DNA of 64,000 bases from JADKIH01 sp964595205 (GTDB lineage: Bacteria; Bacteroidota; Bacteroidia; AKYH767-A; 2013-40CM-41-45), in the NCBI GenBank assembly GCA_964595205.1, contig CAZQOQ010000003.1:248001-312000 (forward strand), given 5' to 3'. The notes beneath the pieces are model-generated. The model was not told where the DNA came from, ran no database searches, and saw only the letters and a list, made by a program, of their open reading frames with translations. Positions 18,421 through 26,165 of this stretch are shown piece by piece. A program made the position numbers and the translations under genes. How positions within the stretch are numbered: the stretch's first letter is position 1; each line of letters begins with the position of its first letter.

Positions 18421-18688
18421 GCGTCAGCCATTTTTCTTTTCCATTGAATTAACCGGATTGAAAAAAACAGGAACAAACAGGACACAGCGGCTACGCTCGG
18501 GGCCCCGGGGCAGAAAATGCGTATCATCGGAATATCTGCAATTGAACAACTGCTTCAAATACCCTGTTATTCCTGGACGGATACATAATTCATTACATGC
18601 AGATCTTTTTTAATCGCAGAGTACTAAGAGTCATGCGCCGAGTTTCGCAGAGATGATATTATAAGATAATTTAATATAGTTGAAAAAA

Positions 18689-18713
18689 AAGCCTGAACTA
18701 AATTCAGGCTTTG
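18689..18713. terminator. Bidirectional hairpin terminator
   Basis: AAGCCTGAA (18689-18697) pairs with TTCAGGCTT (18703-18711) around a five-base loop, with A-runs on the left and T-rich sequence on the right. Just upstream, 18610-18650 has decayed CGCAGAG-type simple repeats. Confidence 0.6.
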
Positions 18714-18720
18714 CTTATTA

Positions 18721-18802
18721 ATAATATCAACTCTCAAAAATGAAAGAAATACACCTGTAGTTGCTTTTTATCCTTTGACTTTGTAAAGCCCAATATCAAT
18801 AA
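18721..18802 (-). repeat. Dispersed repeat, copy 3
   Basis: Read on the minus strand this matches copy 1 (7867-7951) over about 85 bases with one small gap, and copy 2 over the 54-base core. The minus-strand frame reads LLILGFTKSKDKKQLQVYFF, then HF and stop, preceded by AWKLRAQSRN. No ATG is available in that frame. Confidence 0.6.
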
Positions 18803-18836
18803 ATTCCTGCTTTGGGCTCTTAACTTCCATGCATCA

Positions 18837-18980
18837 TCAGTTAAGATTACTTACAGGTTCAACGGTAAAAATTCCATCATGAACCGATGACAATGTTTTT
18901 AAGTGATATAAGTTGTACCTGTTTTCCCGCTGAAGAATCTTTGATGCATGTATTACATTTTCGGGCATTTGAGAATTCAT
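18837..18980 (-). CDS. Possible small protein (47 aa)
   Basis: An ATG-initiated frame of 47 codons (MNSQMPENVIHASKILQREN...) ends at a TGA 35 bases before dispersed repeat copy 3. Composition is protein-like and hydrophilic, but there is no family match and no clear ribosome binding site. Confidence 0.3.
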   Translation of the reverse strand: MNSQMPENVIHASKILQRENRYNLYHLKTLSSVHDGIFTVEPVSNLN

Positions 18981-19026
18981 GAAAACTGGCCGCAGGAAAT
19001 ATACAAAAGTGAGGAAGTGCCTTACA

Positions 19027-19704
19027 TCATTCCTCCATAGATCGTTGATTGAGTTTATATACCAGTCCCGTGCTGAAACTCAACTGTAACATGGAAGATG
19101 CCGTAGTAGTGCCAGGCCCATAACCTCCTGATCCAAAATACAACGTGCCACCCGCTGTCTGAACGGTCGATAAAAGCAAGGTCTGGAATTTTATTCCAAA
19201 TTTATCTGACATCCAGAAATTCGCTCCTACCCTAGCACCCCAGCTGAACTTCACAGCATTCCGTTCTTCTCCTGTTTCGGGATCGTTTGCATTTGCGAAC
19301 AATGCACCGGCCATTAAGCCAATGTATCCTTCTCTTTTTCTCCCTTCTTTTCCAAAGTACCGGTTATATCCTACCAGGGCATAATTAAAATTCAGATCGA
19401 GTTCCTTCATCCGCTCCTCACTAGGTGTCACTGTACCGTTCGGATAATAATAGGTGGGCGCTTTTGTCTGCTGTCCGATATAAATCAATTCAAATCCGTT
19501 AAAAGGCGGCAGAAAAAATTCGAAGCCGGCACCATATTGAAAACCACCTTTTATCTTACCATTGAAATAATTATACGCATCATAATATGAATCAAACTTG
19601 TCATCCAGAACATAACCACCATATAGATTAATCCGGTTGTCACCCGCCTCGGCATTTATGGTAAATATTACAGATACAAAAAATAAAATGATAATTTTTT
19701 TCAT
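19027..19704 (-). CDS. Outer-membrane beta-barrel protein
   Basis: The 225-residue protein has a signal peptide (MKKIIILFFVSVIFTINAEA). The mature part alternates aromatic and hydrophilic residues in beta-strand style (RINLYGGYVLDDKF, GGFQYGAGFEFFLP, YALVGYNRYFG, FSWGARVGANFWMSDKFGI) typical of small outer-membrane barrels of Bacteroidota. It ends LSFSTGLVYKLNQRSMEE, so the usual C-terminal aromatic is followed by a short tail. Substrate and function are unknown. Confidence 0.75.
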   Translation of the reverse strand: MKKIIILFFVSVIFTINAEAGDNRINLYGGYVLDDKFDSYYDAYNYFNGKIKGGFQYGAGFEFFLPPFNGFELIYIGQQTKAPTYYYPNGTVTPSEERMKELDLNFNYALVGYNRYFGKEGRKREGYIGLMAGALFANANDPETGEERNAVKFSWGARVGANFWMSDKFGIKFQTLLLSTVQTAGGTLYFGSGGYGPGTTTASSMLQLSFSTGLVYKLNQRSMEE

Positions 19705-19773
19705 AGTGACATATGTTATGAGCGCACAAGTTAATAAAATAAGACCATGCAGAATCAGTCAATAAAAATTTCA

Positions 19774-19805
19774 TTGCATACACATGATCAAAATTTTTAT
19801 TTTTG
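19774..19805 (+). promoter_or_regulatory. Candidate promoter of the DUF6340-like gene
   Basis: TATTTTTG at 19798-19805 matches TAnnTTTG, with TTG at 19774-19776 spaced 21 bases upstream, close to the Bacteroidota -33/-7 arrangement. The start codon is 25 bases further on. Confidence 0.5.
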
Positions 19806-19830
19806 CACCTCGAAATTACAAACTTAATCA

Positions 19831-20925
19831 ATGAAATTTATCAACTCCGGTTTAATCACCATCGGCAACACCATTATCAGTTGCTTAACTCCGGTCTTTT
19901 TCACATCTGTAGTTCTATGGATGTCAGCCTGCGGCCCATCCAAAAAAGTTTCCTTTAATATCACGCGGCCTGCAGAAATTACATTGCCGTCTGACGTAAA
20001 CACGATTTTACTCGTCGACCGTACGAAATTCGACAATGAAGCCTTAAATACGATCGAAGGAATTCTAACCGGTGAAATGCCTGCAGATGACAGGGTCGCA
20101 GCACAGGAAGCGATGAACAGCCTCAAAAAAAAACTCGATCAATCACCCAGGTATAATGTAAGAATACTACCAGGCCGGATGGCAGGCAACAGCATCACGG
20201 CTGCTTTTCCAGAGGCAATTCCATGGAACGTAATCGATTCTCTATGTAATAGTAATAATTCAGATGTCGTAGTCTGTCTCGAAGTATTTGATTCTAACTT
20301 TATCATTACAAATGGCACGCGGGTGAAAAAGAAAATGGAGGGAGAAGGTAAAAATGCCAAAGAAGTTTCCTATACCGAATATTATGCGGAAGGTGTTGGC
20401 AGCATTAAAATGGGAATACGCTCTTATTATAACAAAGAGAAAACCATATTCGACCAGCAGATGCTTCATAAAAACAATACCTGGGAGGCAACAGGTACTT
20501 CTGCTGTCGATGCAGCCGCTGCTCTGATTTCAAAATCGAATGCCAACAGGTACCTGGCAAAGATTGTGGGTGAAGATTACGCATATAAAATCTCACCTAT
20601 GCCGGTCAGGATTTCAAGAAGTTTTTACGGTAAGTCGAAGCATATTCCCCAGGTCGCAACCGGCGCCAGGTATGCTGATGTGAATAAATGGGAAGATGCA
20701 ATCAACGAATGGAAAACCGGCATCAATCATGCAGATCCTAAGGAAGCCGGAAAAATTGCATATAACATTGCAGTTGCTTATGAGGTTCTGGGAGAATATG
20801 GTTCTGCCCTAACCTGGGCCCAGGATGCGTACACAAAATACGGCAATAAAGAAGCCCGCAACTACGTAAACACACTACAAAATCGTATCGAAGAAGAACG
20901 GCTGTTGAAAGAACAGATGAAGTGA
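19831..20925 (+). CDS. DUF6340-like lipoprotein with TPR-type C-terminus
   Basis: The 364-residue protein has a hydrophobic N-terminus ending in a lipobox-like WMSACG (Cys34). The segment ITLPSDVNTILLVDRTKF, followed by an alternating alpha/beta domain (VVVCLEVFDSNFIITNG...) and two TPR-like helices near residues 285-345 (WEDAINEWKTGI...GKIAYNIAVAYEVLGEYGSA), resembles the DUF6340 family of Bacteroidota envelope proteins. The function of that family is not known to me. No partner gene is evident; the next gene starts 100 bases downstream. Confidence 0.65.
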   Translation: MKFINSGLITIGNTIISCLTPVFFTSVVLWMSACGPSKKVSFNITRPAEITLPSDVNTILLVDRTKFDNEALNTIEGILTGEMPADDRVAAQEAMNSLKKKLDQSPRYNVRILPGRMAGNSITAAFPEAIPWNVIDSLCNSNNSDVVVCLEVFDSNFIITNGTRVKKKMEGEGKNAKEVSYTEYYAEGVGSIKMGIRSYYNKEKTIFDQQMLHKNNTWEATGTSAVDAAAALISKSNANRYLAKIVGEDYAYKISPMPVRISRSFYGKSKHIPQVATGARYADVNKWEDAINEWKTGINHADPKEAGKIAYNIAVAYEVLGEYGSALTWAQDAYTKYGNKEARNYVNTLQNRIEEERLLKEQMK

Positions 20926-21025
20926 TCCGGGCATTTTTATTTGATGCAAATCAATTCAGAGCTTGATTTTTTTCATAATTAATTTTCACCTTTTTAATCA
21001 ATTTTGCAGGTGAAAGATTAATTAT

Positions 21026-21586
21026 ATGGTCTGGCTAATTTCTTTTTTATTGATATTACTCCTGTTAGCTGCATATTTTTTCTTTGCCCCGTTTTTTATC
21101 GATATAAACACCGATACCGGTCTCTTCAGAATCAGGTTCCACCGATGGATAAGTGCACAATTAACAGTGAAATATGATTTATTTTCAATCGAACTTAAAA
21201 TACTATGGTGGCACCGGGTAATCAATTTGTTTGGCGGAAGAAATAAAAGACAGTCAGCCAGGGATAAAAAAACCACGAATGCAGACTCATCAATTACCGT
21301 TAAAAAAACAAGTTCATTATCACCAAAGAAAATTCAGGCAATGATAATGAGTTTCAAAATAAAAAAATTCTATCTCACTATCGATACAGGAAATATGCAG
21401 ATAAATGGAATCATGTTTCCTGCTTTCCGCTGGCTTAGCACTTTCACCAGGAAGCATTTCTCAATAAATTTTTCAGGCAGAAATATTTTCATTCTAAGAC
21501 TGGAAAACAATTTTGCCCGCATTTTAAGGGCTTACTTAATAAATCATCAAACATTTAAAAAAAAGTACCATGAACAATCTAAATGA
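21026..21586 (+). CDS. Membrane-anchored DUF2953/YtfI-like protein
   Basis: The 186-residue protein has one N-terminal membrane helix (residues 3-24) followed by FIDINTDTGLFRIRFHRWIS and a basic, beta-rich soluble part. It overlaps the start of the GerW/YtfJ-family gene by 17 bases. In Firmicutes the DUF2953 protein YtfI sits directly before YtfJ, so both the architecture and this overlap suggest the same pair. Sequence similarity is weak by eye and the assignment depends mainly on context. Confidence 0.55.
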   Translation: MVWLISFLLILLLLAAYFFFAPFFIDINTDTGLFRIRFHRWISAQLTVKYDLFSIELKILWWHRVINLFGGRNKRQSARDKKTTNADSSITVKKTSSLSPKKIQAMIMSFKIKKFYLTIDTGNMQINGIMFPAFRWLSTFTRKHFSINFSGRNIFILRLENNFARILRAYLINHQTFKKKYHEQSK

Positions 21587-21950
21587 AACGCTCGGAAAAA
21601 TTACCGAGTTCCTAAAATCAGAAGCAAAGACTGAAACCATCATCGGTCAGCAATTTAAGTTAGGCGAATTCACCTGTGTTCCGGTTATGTCTGTCGGACT
21701 TGGATTCGGCGGTGGTGGCGGTGAAGGAAAAGGAATGGCCAAAAACTCAGGCGAAGGCGAAGGTGCCGGCGCCGGTGCCGGTGGAGGAATGGGAATGGGG
21801 CCTGTAGGATTTCTTGTAACCAGGGGAGACGACATACAGTTTATTTCTACCCGGTCATCCAAAGGACTTGCAGCCGCATTCGAAAAACTTCCTGACGTCA
21901 TCGAAAAATATTTCGACAAGAGCAGAAAAAAAGAGGATGCAACAATATAA
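21570..21950 (+). CDS. GerW/YtfJ-family protein
   Basis: The 126-residue protein matches the GerW (YtfJ) family: a helix with IGQQFKLGEFTCVPVMSVGL, a long Gly/Glu-rich loop (about residues 50-78, GGGGGEGKG...GAGAGGGMGMG) and the ending GPVGFLVTRGDDIQFIS. In spore formers YtfJ is needed for germination, but the family is also found in non-sporulating bacteria, where its role is unclear. It is translationally coupled to the upstream membrane protein. It is predicted cytoplasmic. Confidence 0.85.
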   Translation: MNNLNETLGKITEFLKSEAKTETIIGQQFKLGEFTCVPVMSVGLGFGGGGGEGKGMAKNSGEGEGAGAGAGGGMGMGPVGFLVTRGDDIQFISTRSSKGLAAAFEKLPDVIEKYFDKSRKKEDATI

Positions 21951-21958
21951 TTGCTCCT

Positions 21959-23488
21959 TTAATTGATTCGGTAGATAAACGATGTCTGGTTTTTATTATG
22001 CCAGTTCATCTTATTAAGCAGCCAGTCGATAAACGACGGCTCAATGGTAGCCTCGTAGGTTAATGTAGGAAGATATTTCTTAAGATCAACCACCCTTTTT
22101 ACCATATTGTCCCGCTGCATGAAAACAACATAGTTGGGTCTTTTATCTTCAGGCGTGCAGAGATAATTCTCATAATAGAAATTGGCAGGAGGATTTATTT
22201 TCGTAATGCGAAAGACCTTTGTGAATTTGCCGAGATAAAACTGTGGAGGGATCAGTATATCGTCACGGTTACTGTCTTCGACGACGAAACTTACCACATC
22301 TCCTTTCTTCGCAAGGTAAATCATCGATTCCACACGGTTCTTCTTTGAATAAGACACCGACACGACCAGCAAAGGAATTACATTAATGATCCAGAAAAAT
22401 ATCCACAGGTTGCGATATAGCACTTTGTGATTTTTCCAGAATGCTGATTGATTAAAGAATTCATCCCAGCCAATATAACCCAGTGTAATGATAAAAGGAA
22501 TCACCGGCAGGATAAACCGTTCCTGCTTGTTTGGAAAATAAGAATGAAATGCAAGGAATATAAATGCAGGCAGAAAAAGATAAAGGTGCCTTTTCCAGTT
22601 TTTAAAATATCCGAAGAAAAAAAATAAACTCACAGGAGGTATCATGAGTCCCCCAAGCAAGACGAGGTACATGTACCATTCGTTAGTGAAATAGCCATAG
22701 GCATTTTCACGGTTATAACGGACATATTCCAGAAACTCAACGAATGGTTTTCCGAAAACTAAATAATCAGGAACAGCCTGAATGATTGCCGAAGGTAACA
22801 GGAAGAAAAAAAACAAAACGATTGAAGCAAAGAGTCTTTTTCGTATCAATAATGCGAGGCAAAGTCCCCCGGTAAATAATATGGTCTGGTACCTGATTGA
22901 AAAAGATATTGCCAGCATCAGCCCGGCTACAGCCAGAGATTTCCAGTTGAACCTGCCATGATCACGGATAATAAGCCAGGTTGCGTACATCAAAGGTGGA
23001 ATGCATGCAACTTCAACCAGGTTCCTCACGCTGAGAAACGGCATGAACCAGAAAACTGAAAGAAGAAGTCCTGTCATACGCGCGGTTTTTTGTCCGCTTA
23101 TCCGCTCTGCAATCTTATAACCACTGTAAACTATCACCAACGAAAACAAGGCATGAAGCATACGCACCACGTACATTTTTCCCTGCGGATCATCGAAACC
23201 GATAAGCTTAAAAAAAAGGAATAGCAGGTAATGCAGGCCCGGATAGAAAAAACTATGGCCCGTTGGAGCTGCATCAGGATGTTCCGCATCGGGGTACCAG
23301 GTATCATAATTATAATGCTCCACCCATGCCTGCGCAGGCTCAATTACCAGGAAGTGATCGTCGGACATTCCATAACCCTTTGAAAAGATCACAGCAAGAA
23401 GTCTGAAAAATAATCCCGTCCATAGAATGAGCTGCAGCGGCTTTTCGTTCCAGCGCGTTATTATAATTTGCAAAAGAGAATTATTCAT
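21959..23488 (-). CDS. Multi-pass GT39/Alg9-like glycosyltransferase
   Basis: The 509-residue polytopic protein has about ten hydrophobic segments and the GT-C pattern: a first periplasmic loop with acidic residues after TM1 (GMSDDHFLVIEPAQAW, a DD-x(n)-E motif) and a soluble C-terminal domain from residue 390. It resembles Alg9/GPI-mannosyltransferase-like or GT39 proteins that move sugars from polyprenyl-phosphate carriers onto lipids or proteins. The acceptor is unknown. It converges with the GerW gene and is divergent from another polytopic glycosyltransferase at 23618. Confidence 0.75.
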   Translation of the reverse strand: MNNSLLQIIITRWNEKPLQLILWTGLFFRLLAVIFSKGYGMSDDHFLVIEPAQAWVEHYNYDTWYPDAEHPDAAPTGHSFFYPGLHYLLFLFFKLIGFDDPQGKMYVVRMLHALFSLVIVYSGYKIAERISGQKTARMTGLLLSVFWFMPFLSVRNLVEVACIPPLMYATWLIIRDHGRFNWKSLAVAGLMLAISFSIRYQTILFTGGLCLALLIRKRLFASIVLFFFFLLPSAIIQAVPDYLVFGKPFVEFLEYVRYNRENAYGYFTNEWYMYLVLLGGLMIPPVSLFFFFGYFKNWKRHLYLFLPAFIFLAFHSYFPNKQERFILPVIPFIITLGYIGWDEFFNQSAFWKNHKVLYRNLWIFFWIINVIPLLVVSVSYSKKNRVESMIYLAKKGDVVSFVVEDSNRDDILIPPQFYLGKFTKVFRITKINPPANFYYENYLCTPEDKRPNYVVFMQRDNMVKRVVDLKKYLPTLTYEATIEPSFIDWLLNKMNWHNKNQTSFIYRIN

Positions 23489-23617
23489 AAGCTGTGCAAA
23501 TGTATCATTTCCGGATCATCCTGAAAATCTCAGGTTAGTTTTAATAAATTTTATCAGCCGCGCTTTCATTGAATGGGTTTGTAACTTAATTTGCACTTCT
23601 GCAAGCCATACATTTTT

Positions 23618-24832
23618 ATGAATGTTAAACCGGTAAACAACTCCTCCAGGTATTTTATTTTACTGGCTTCTGTCATATTCGCCCTCATGTTTATTCTTGA
23701 AAAAATAAACGGAAGGTTCTGGCTGAACGATTTCAAAGTATTTTACCTGGCATCGAAAGCTCTGCTGAATCATGAACAGGTTTATGGAGTTGCCTTTGGA
23801 CTTGAAACAGGATTTTATAAATATTCCCCTTTTACCTTATTGCTGTTCGCGCCCTTCACACTTGTATCTTTTGAGGTCGCGAGTATCATTTACTATGTGA
23901 TCTGCTCTGCCTGCATCGTTGCAGCAATTTTACTTCTGTCCCGGTTAATAAACCGACATCTCTTTGCAGACAGGGAATTGAATTTTCTCCCGCTGTTATT
24001 TATTTTGTTGTGTGCCCTCAATCACCTCGTGAGGGAACTACACCTTGGGAATACGAATATGATATTACTTTTGCTTCTGACGGTCACACTGAAATTTGTA
24101 ACAGAATCCAGGCCGGGATGGGCAGGACTGTTTCTTGCAGTAGTCGTACTTACCAAACCGTATTTTCTGATTTGCCTCCTCCCCCTTTTTCTTTTTAATG
24201 AGTTCAGGACAATACTATTCACGTGTCTTTACCTGTTGATTTTTGTATTTATATCGTGCCTGGCAGCAGGCCTGTCACATGGCGCCGAACTTTACTCCTC
24301 CTGGTTCACTGCCATGAAAGAACATTCCGGCTATCTGAGCAGCCGGCAAACAATACTTTCCTACCTGGATATTTATTTCGGATTGAAAATTCCATCTTCA
24401 TATGGGATCTACATCCTTGCATTTACCGGAATACTGTTTTATATCTATTTCTGGTTGTCAAATAAGCAAGGTGCCGGGGAACCGGAATATACGGCATCTA
24501 AAAACTCCTCACTCATAATCTATTATTACCTGCTGATTGCAATTGTGCCTTCCATTTTAATCACCGACATAGAACATTTTCTTTTTTCACTTCCGCTGAT
24601 CGTTATTCTCATATTGTATTTGAGGGACCATAAGATTATAACGATGATATCTTTTGCATTACTCATGTTCATGTACGGCGGAAATTCCTCGGAGCTGATC
24701 GGAAAAAAAATGGCTGCTGTCTTTGAAGATGCGGGCTTGCTTGGCATTTGCAACCTGGTGATGATCGGAATGGTAATTTATTTATATCATACACGCAGGC
24801 TGCCGGTAATAAATACGTTGAAAACAAAATAG
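23618..24832 (+). CDS. GT87 (DUF2029)-type polyprenyl-phosphate sugar transferase
   Basis: The start at 23618 (MNVKPVNNSSRYFILL) is preferred over an in-frame ATG 27 bases earlier. The 404-residue product is polytopic, with about nine hydrophobic helices. The first extracytoplasmic loop contains NGRFWLNDFKVFYLASKALL, the conserved D-x-x-x-F-Y-x-A motif of the GT87 family (mannosyltransferases using polyprenyl-phosphate-mannose). LKFVTESRPGWAGLFLAVVV fits the same family. Paired head-to-head with the GT39/Alg9-like gene, it may serve cell-envelope glycan or glycoprotein assembly. Confidence 0.75.
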   Translation: MNVKPVNNSSRYFILLASVIFALMFILEKINGRFWLNDFKVFYLASKALLNHEQVYGVAFGLETGFYKYSPFTLLLFAPFTLVSFEVASIIYYVICSACIVAAILLLSRLINRHLFADRELNFLPLLFILLCALNHLVRELHLGNTNMILLLLLTVTLKFVTESRPGWAGLFLAVVVLTKPYFLICLLPLFLFNEFRTILFTCLYLLIFVFISCLAAGLSHGAELYSSWFTAMKEHSGYLSSRQTILSYLDIYFGLKIPSSYGIYILAFTGILFYIYFWLSNKQGAGEPEYTASKNSSLIIYYYLLIAIVPSILITDIEHFLFSLPLIVILILYLRDHKIITMISFALLMFMYGGNSSELIGKKMAAVFEDAGLLGICNLVMIGMVIYLYHTRRLPVINTLKTK

Positions 24833-24947
24833 ACTCTTGTTTCACACCGATGCCCGGTGAAGAAAAAAGAATGGTTGGTAGTTGAGTAGCTATCCGCTCA
24901 TTCTCTTCACTTTTTAAAAAACACACTGAGACCATCCCGGTTTTTCA

Positions 24948-25967
24948 TTACCATTGAATAACAATTTTACCGACAGATTTCCTGCTTTCCAAAAAACTAT
25001 GAGCCCTGGCAATTTCGTTTACGCCAAATACACCAGCTATATGCGGCTTAATCTTCCCTGATAAATAAAGTTCATAAACACCCTTCAGACAACGCTGAAG
25101 AAGTTCAGGTTTATGATCTGCTATATGCAGCATATTTACACAAATCAGGCTTTTCGAAGTCCTGAACATATTTACCGGCGAATAAATACCAAATCCGCGA
25201 ATGAGACCGAGCAATTTAATAATGTTTCCCCTCGCCGAAATCAATTCAGATGCGCCGAGGCAAACCATCCTTCCACCGTAATTCAACAAGCTGTATCCCT
25301 TTCTCACGGAAGCGCCTCCGATGCTGTCAAAGATCACGTCGAGACTCCTTTCCCCGCTCACGGATCGTATTACTTTCGTAAAATCATCTTTACGATAATT
25401 AATCGGGTAATCCACTCCCATTCTTTCCAGGTGTTTCAATTTTTCTTCGGATGCTGTGGCGTAAACTATACAACCACTGTTTTTTGCCATTTGTACCAGG
25501 GCAGTGCCGACACCGCCTGCTGCAGCATGAATCAGCACCCGATCGCCGGCATGCAGGTGAGTTGCATGATAACAACAATAAAAGGCTGTGCTGTATTGTG
25601 TCGCCAAAGCCGTTGCCTCACCTGCATCAATCGATTCCGGAATAACAACTACAGCCCGCGCGTCTGTAACTGCAAATTCCGCATATCCTCCGAAGCGGGT
25701 AAGTGCAACTACACGATCGCCTTCCCGCAAATCAGTTACTCCCACTCCCTTCTTCACTATTTTTCCAACAACATCGTAACCGGGAACAAATGGGATGGCA
25801 GGAGCATCATCATACAATCCTCTCCTCGCCATCACGTCGGCAAAGTTTAAACCCGACGCTTCTACCTTTATTAGAACCTCGTTCTGCACTGGTTCTGGCC
25901 GTTGTACATCCCGTATTTCGAATGCGCCTTCAGAATTTCCTTTTCTCACAAGTACAATTGCTCTCAT
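24948..25967 (-). CDS. Zinc-independent quinone oxidoreductase (MDR superfamily)
   Basis: The 339-residue protein has a GroES-like N-terminal half (VLIKVEASGLNFADVMARRG, the NFADV motif of quinone oxidoreductase/VAT-1-like enzymes) and a Rossmann half with HAAAGGVGTALVQMAK near residue 147. The catalytic and structural zinc cysteines of alcohol dehydrogenases are absent. It probably uses NADPH to reduce quinones or enones in the cytoplasm. It stands alone between the glycosyltransferases and a sensor kinase. A 245-codon frame on the opposite strand is a shadow. Confidence 0.88.
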   Translation of the reverse strand: MRAIVLVRKGNSEGAFEIRDVQRPEPVQNEVLIKVEASGLNFADVMARRGLYDDAPAIPFVPGYDVVGKIVKKGVGVTDLREGDRVVALTRFGGYAEFAVTDARAVVVIPESIDAGEATALATQYSTAFYCCYHATHLHAGDRVLIHAAAGGVGTALVQMAKNSGCIVYATASEEKLKHLERMGVDYPINYRKDDFTKVIRSVSGERSLDVIFDSIGGASVRKGYSLLNYGGRMVCLGASELISARGNIIKLLGLIRGFGIYSPVNMFRTSKSLICVNMLHIADHKPELLQRCLKGVYELYLSGKIKPHIAGVFGVNEIARAHSFLESRKSVGKIVIQW

Positions 25968-26043
25968 TTATTCAGCTCTGAAAATATTTTAAAGTTCGAA
26001 AGCTAACTAATTTATCCAGTTTTAAAAATGATAATAGCCCGAA

Positions 26044-26079
26044 TTTGCGCATACTGACATGATTGGAATCTTATATTTG
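26044..26079 (+). promoter_or_regulatory. Candidate promoter of the sensor kinase gene
   Basis: TATATTTG at 26072-26079 matches the -7 box, and TTTG at 26044-26047 is a possible -33 element with a slightly long spacer of 24 bases. This would leave a leader of about 80 bases. Confidence 0.4.
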
Positions 26080-26165
26080 CATCCTATATGTTTAATTTTA
26101 TATTTTTAATCAAATCATGTGCTGAGGGGTGCTGATATATTTTCATGAATTAATAATGCTCTGTT

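Noticed and set aside
18276..18527. 83-codon minus-strand frame
   Set aside because: It runs through a REP palindrome and an inverted repeat, has no family resemblance and shows no plausible ribosome binding site.
25113..25850. 245-codon plus-strand frame
   Set aside because: It lies wholly antisense to the well-supported quinone oxidoreductase gene, and its translation is rich in Cys, Ser and Arg without domain features, so it is a shadow.
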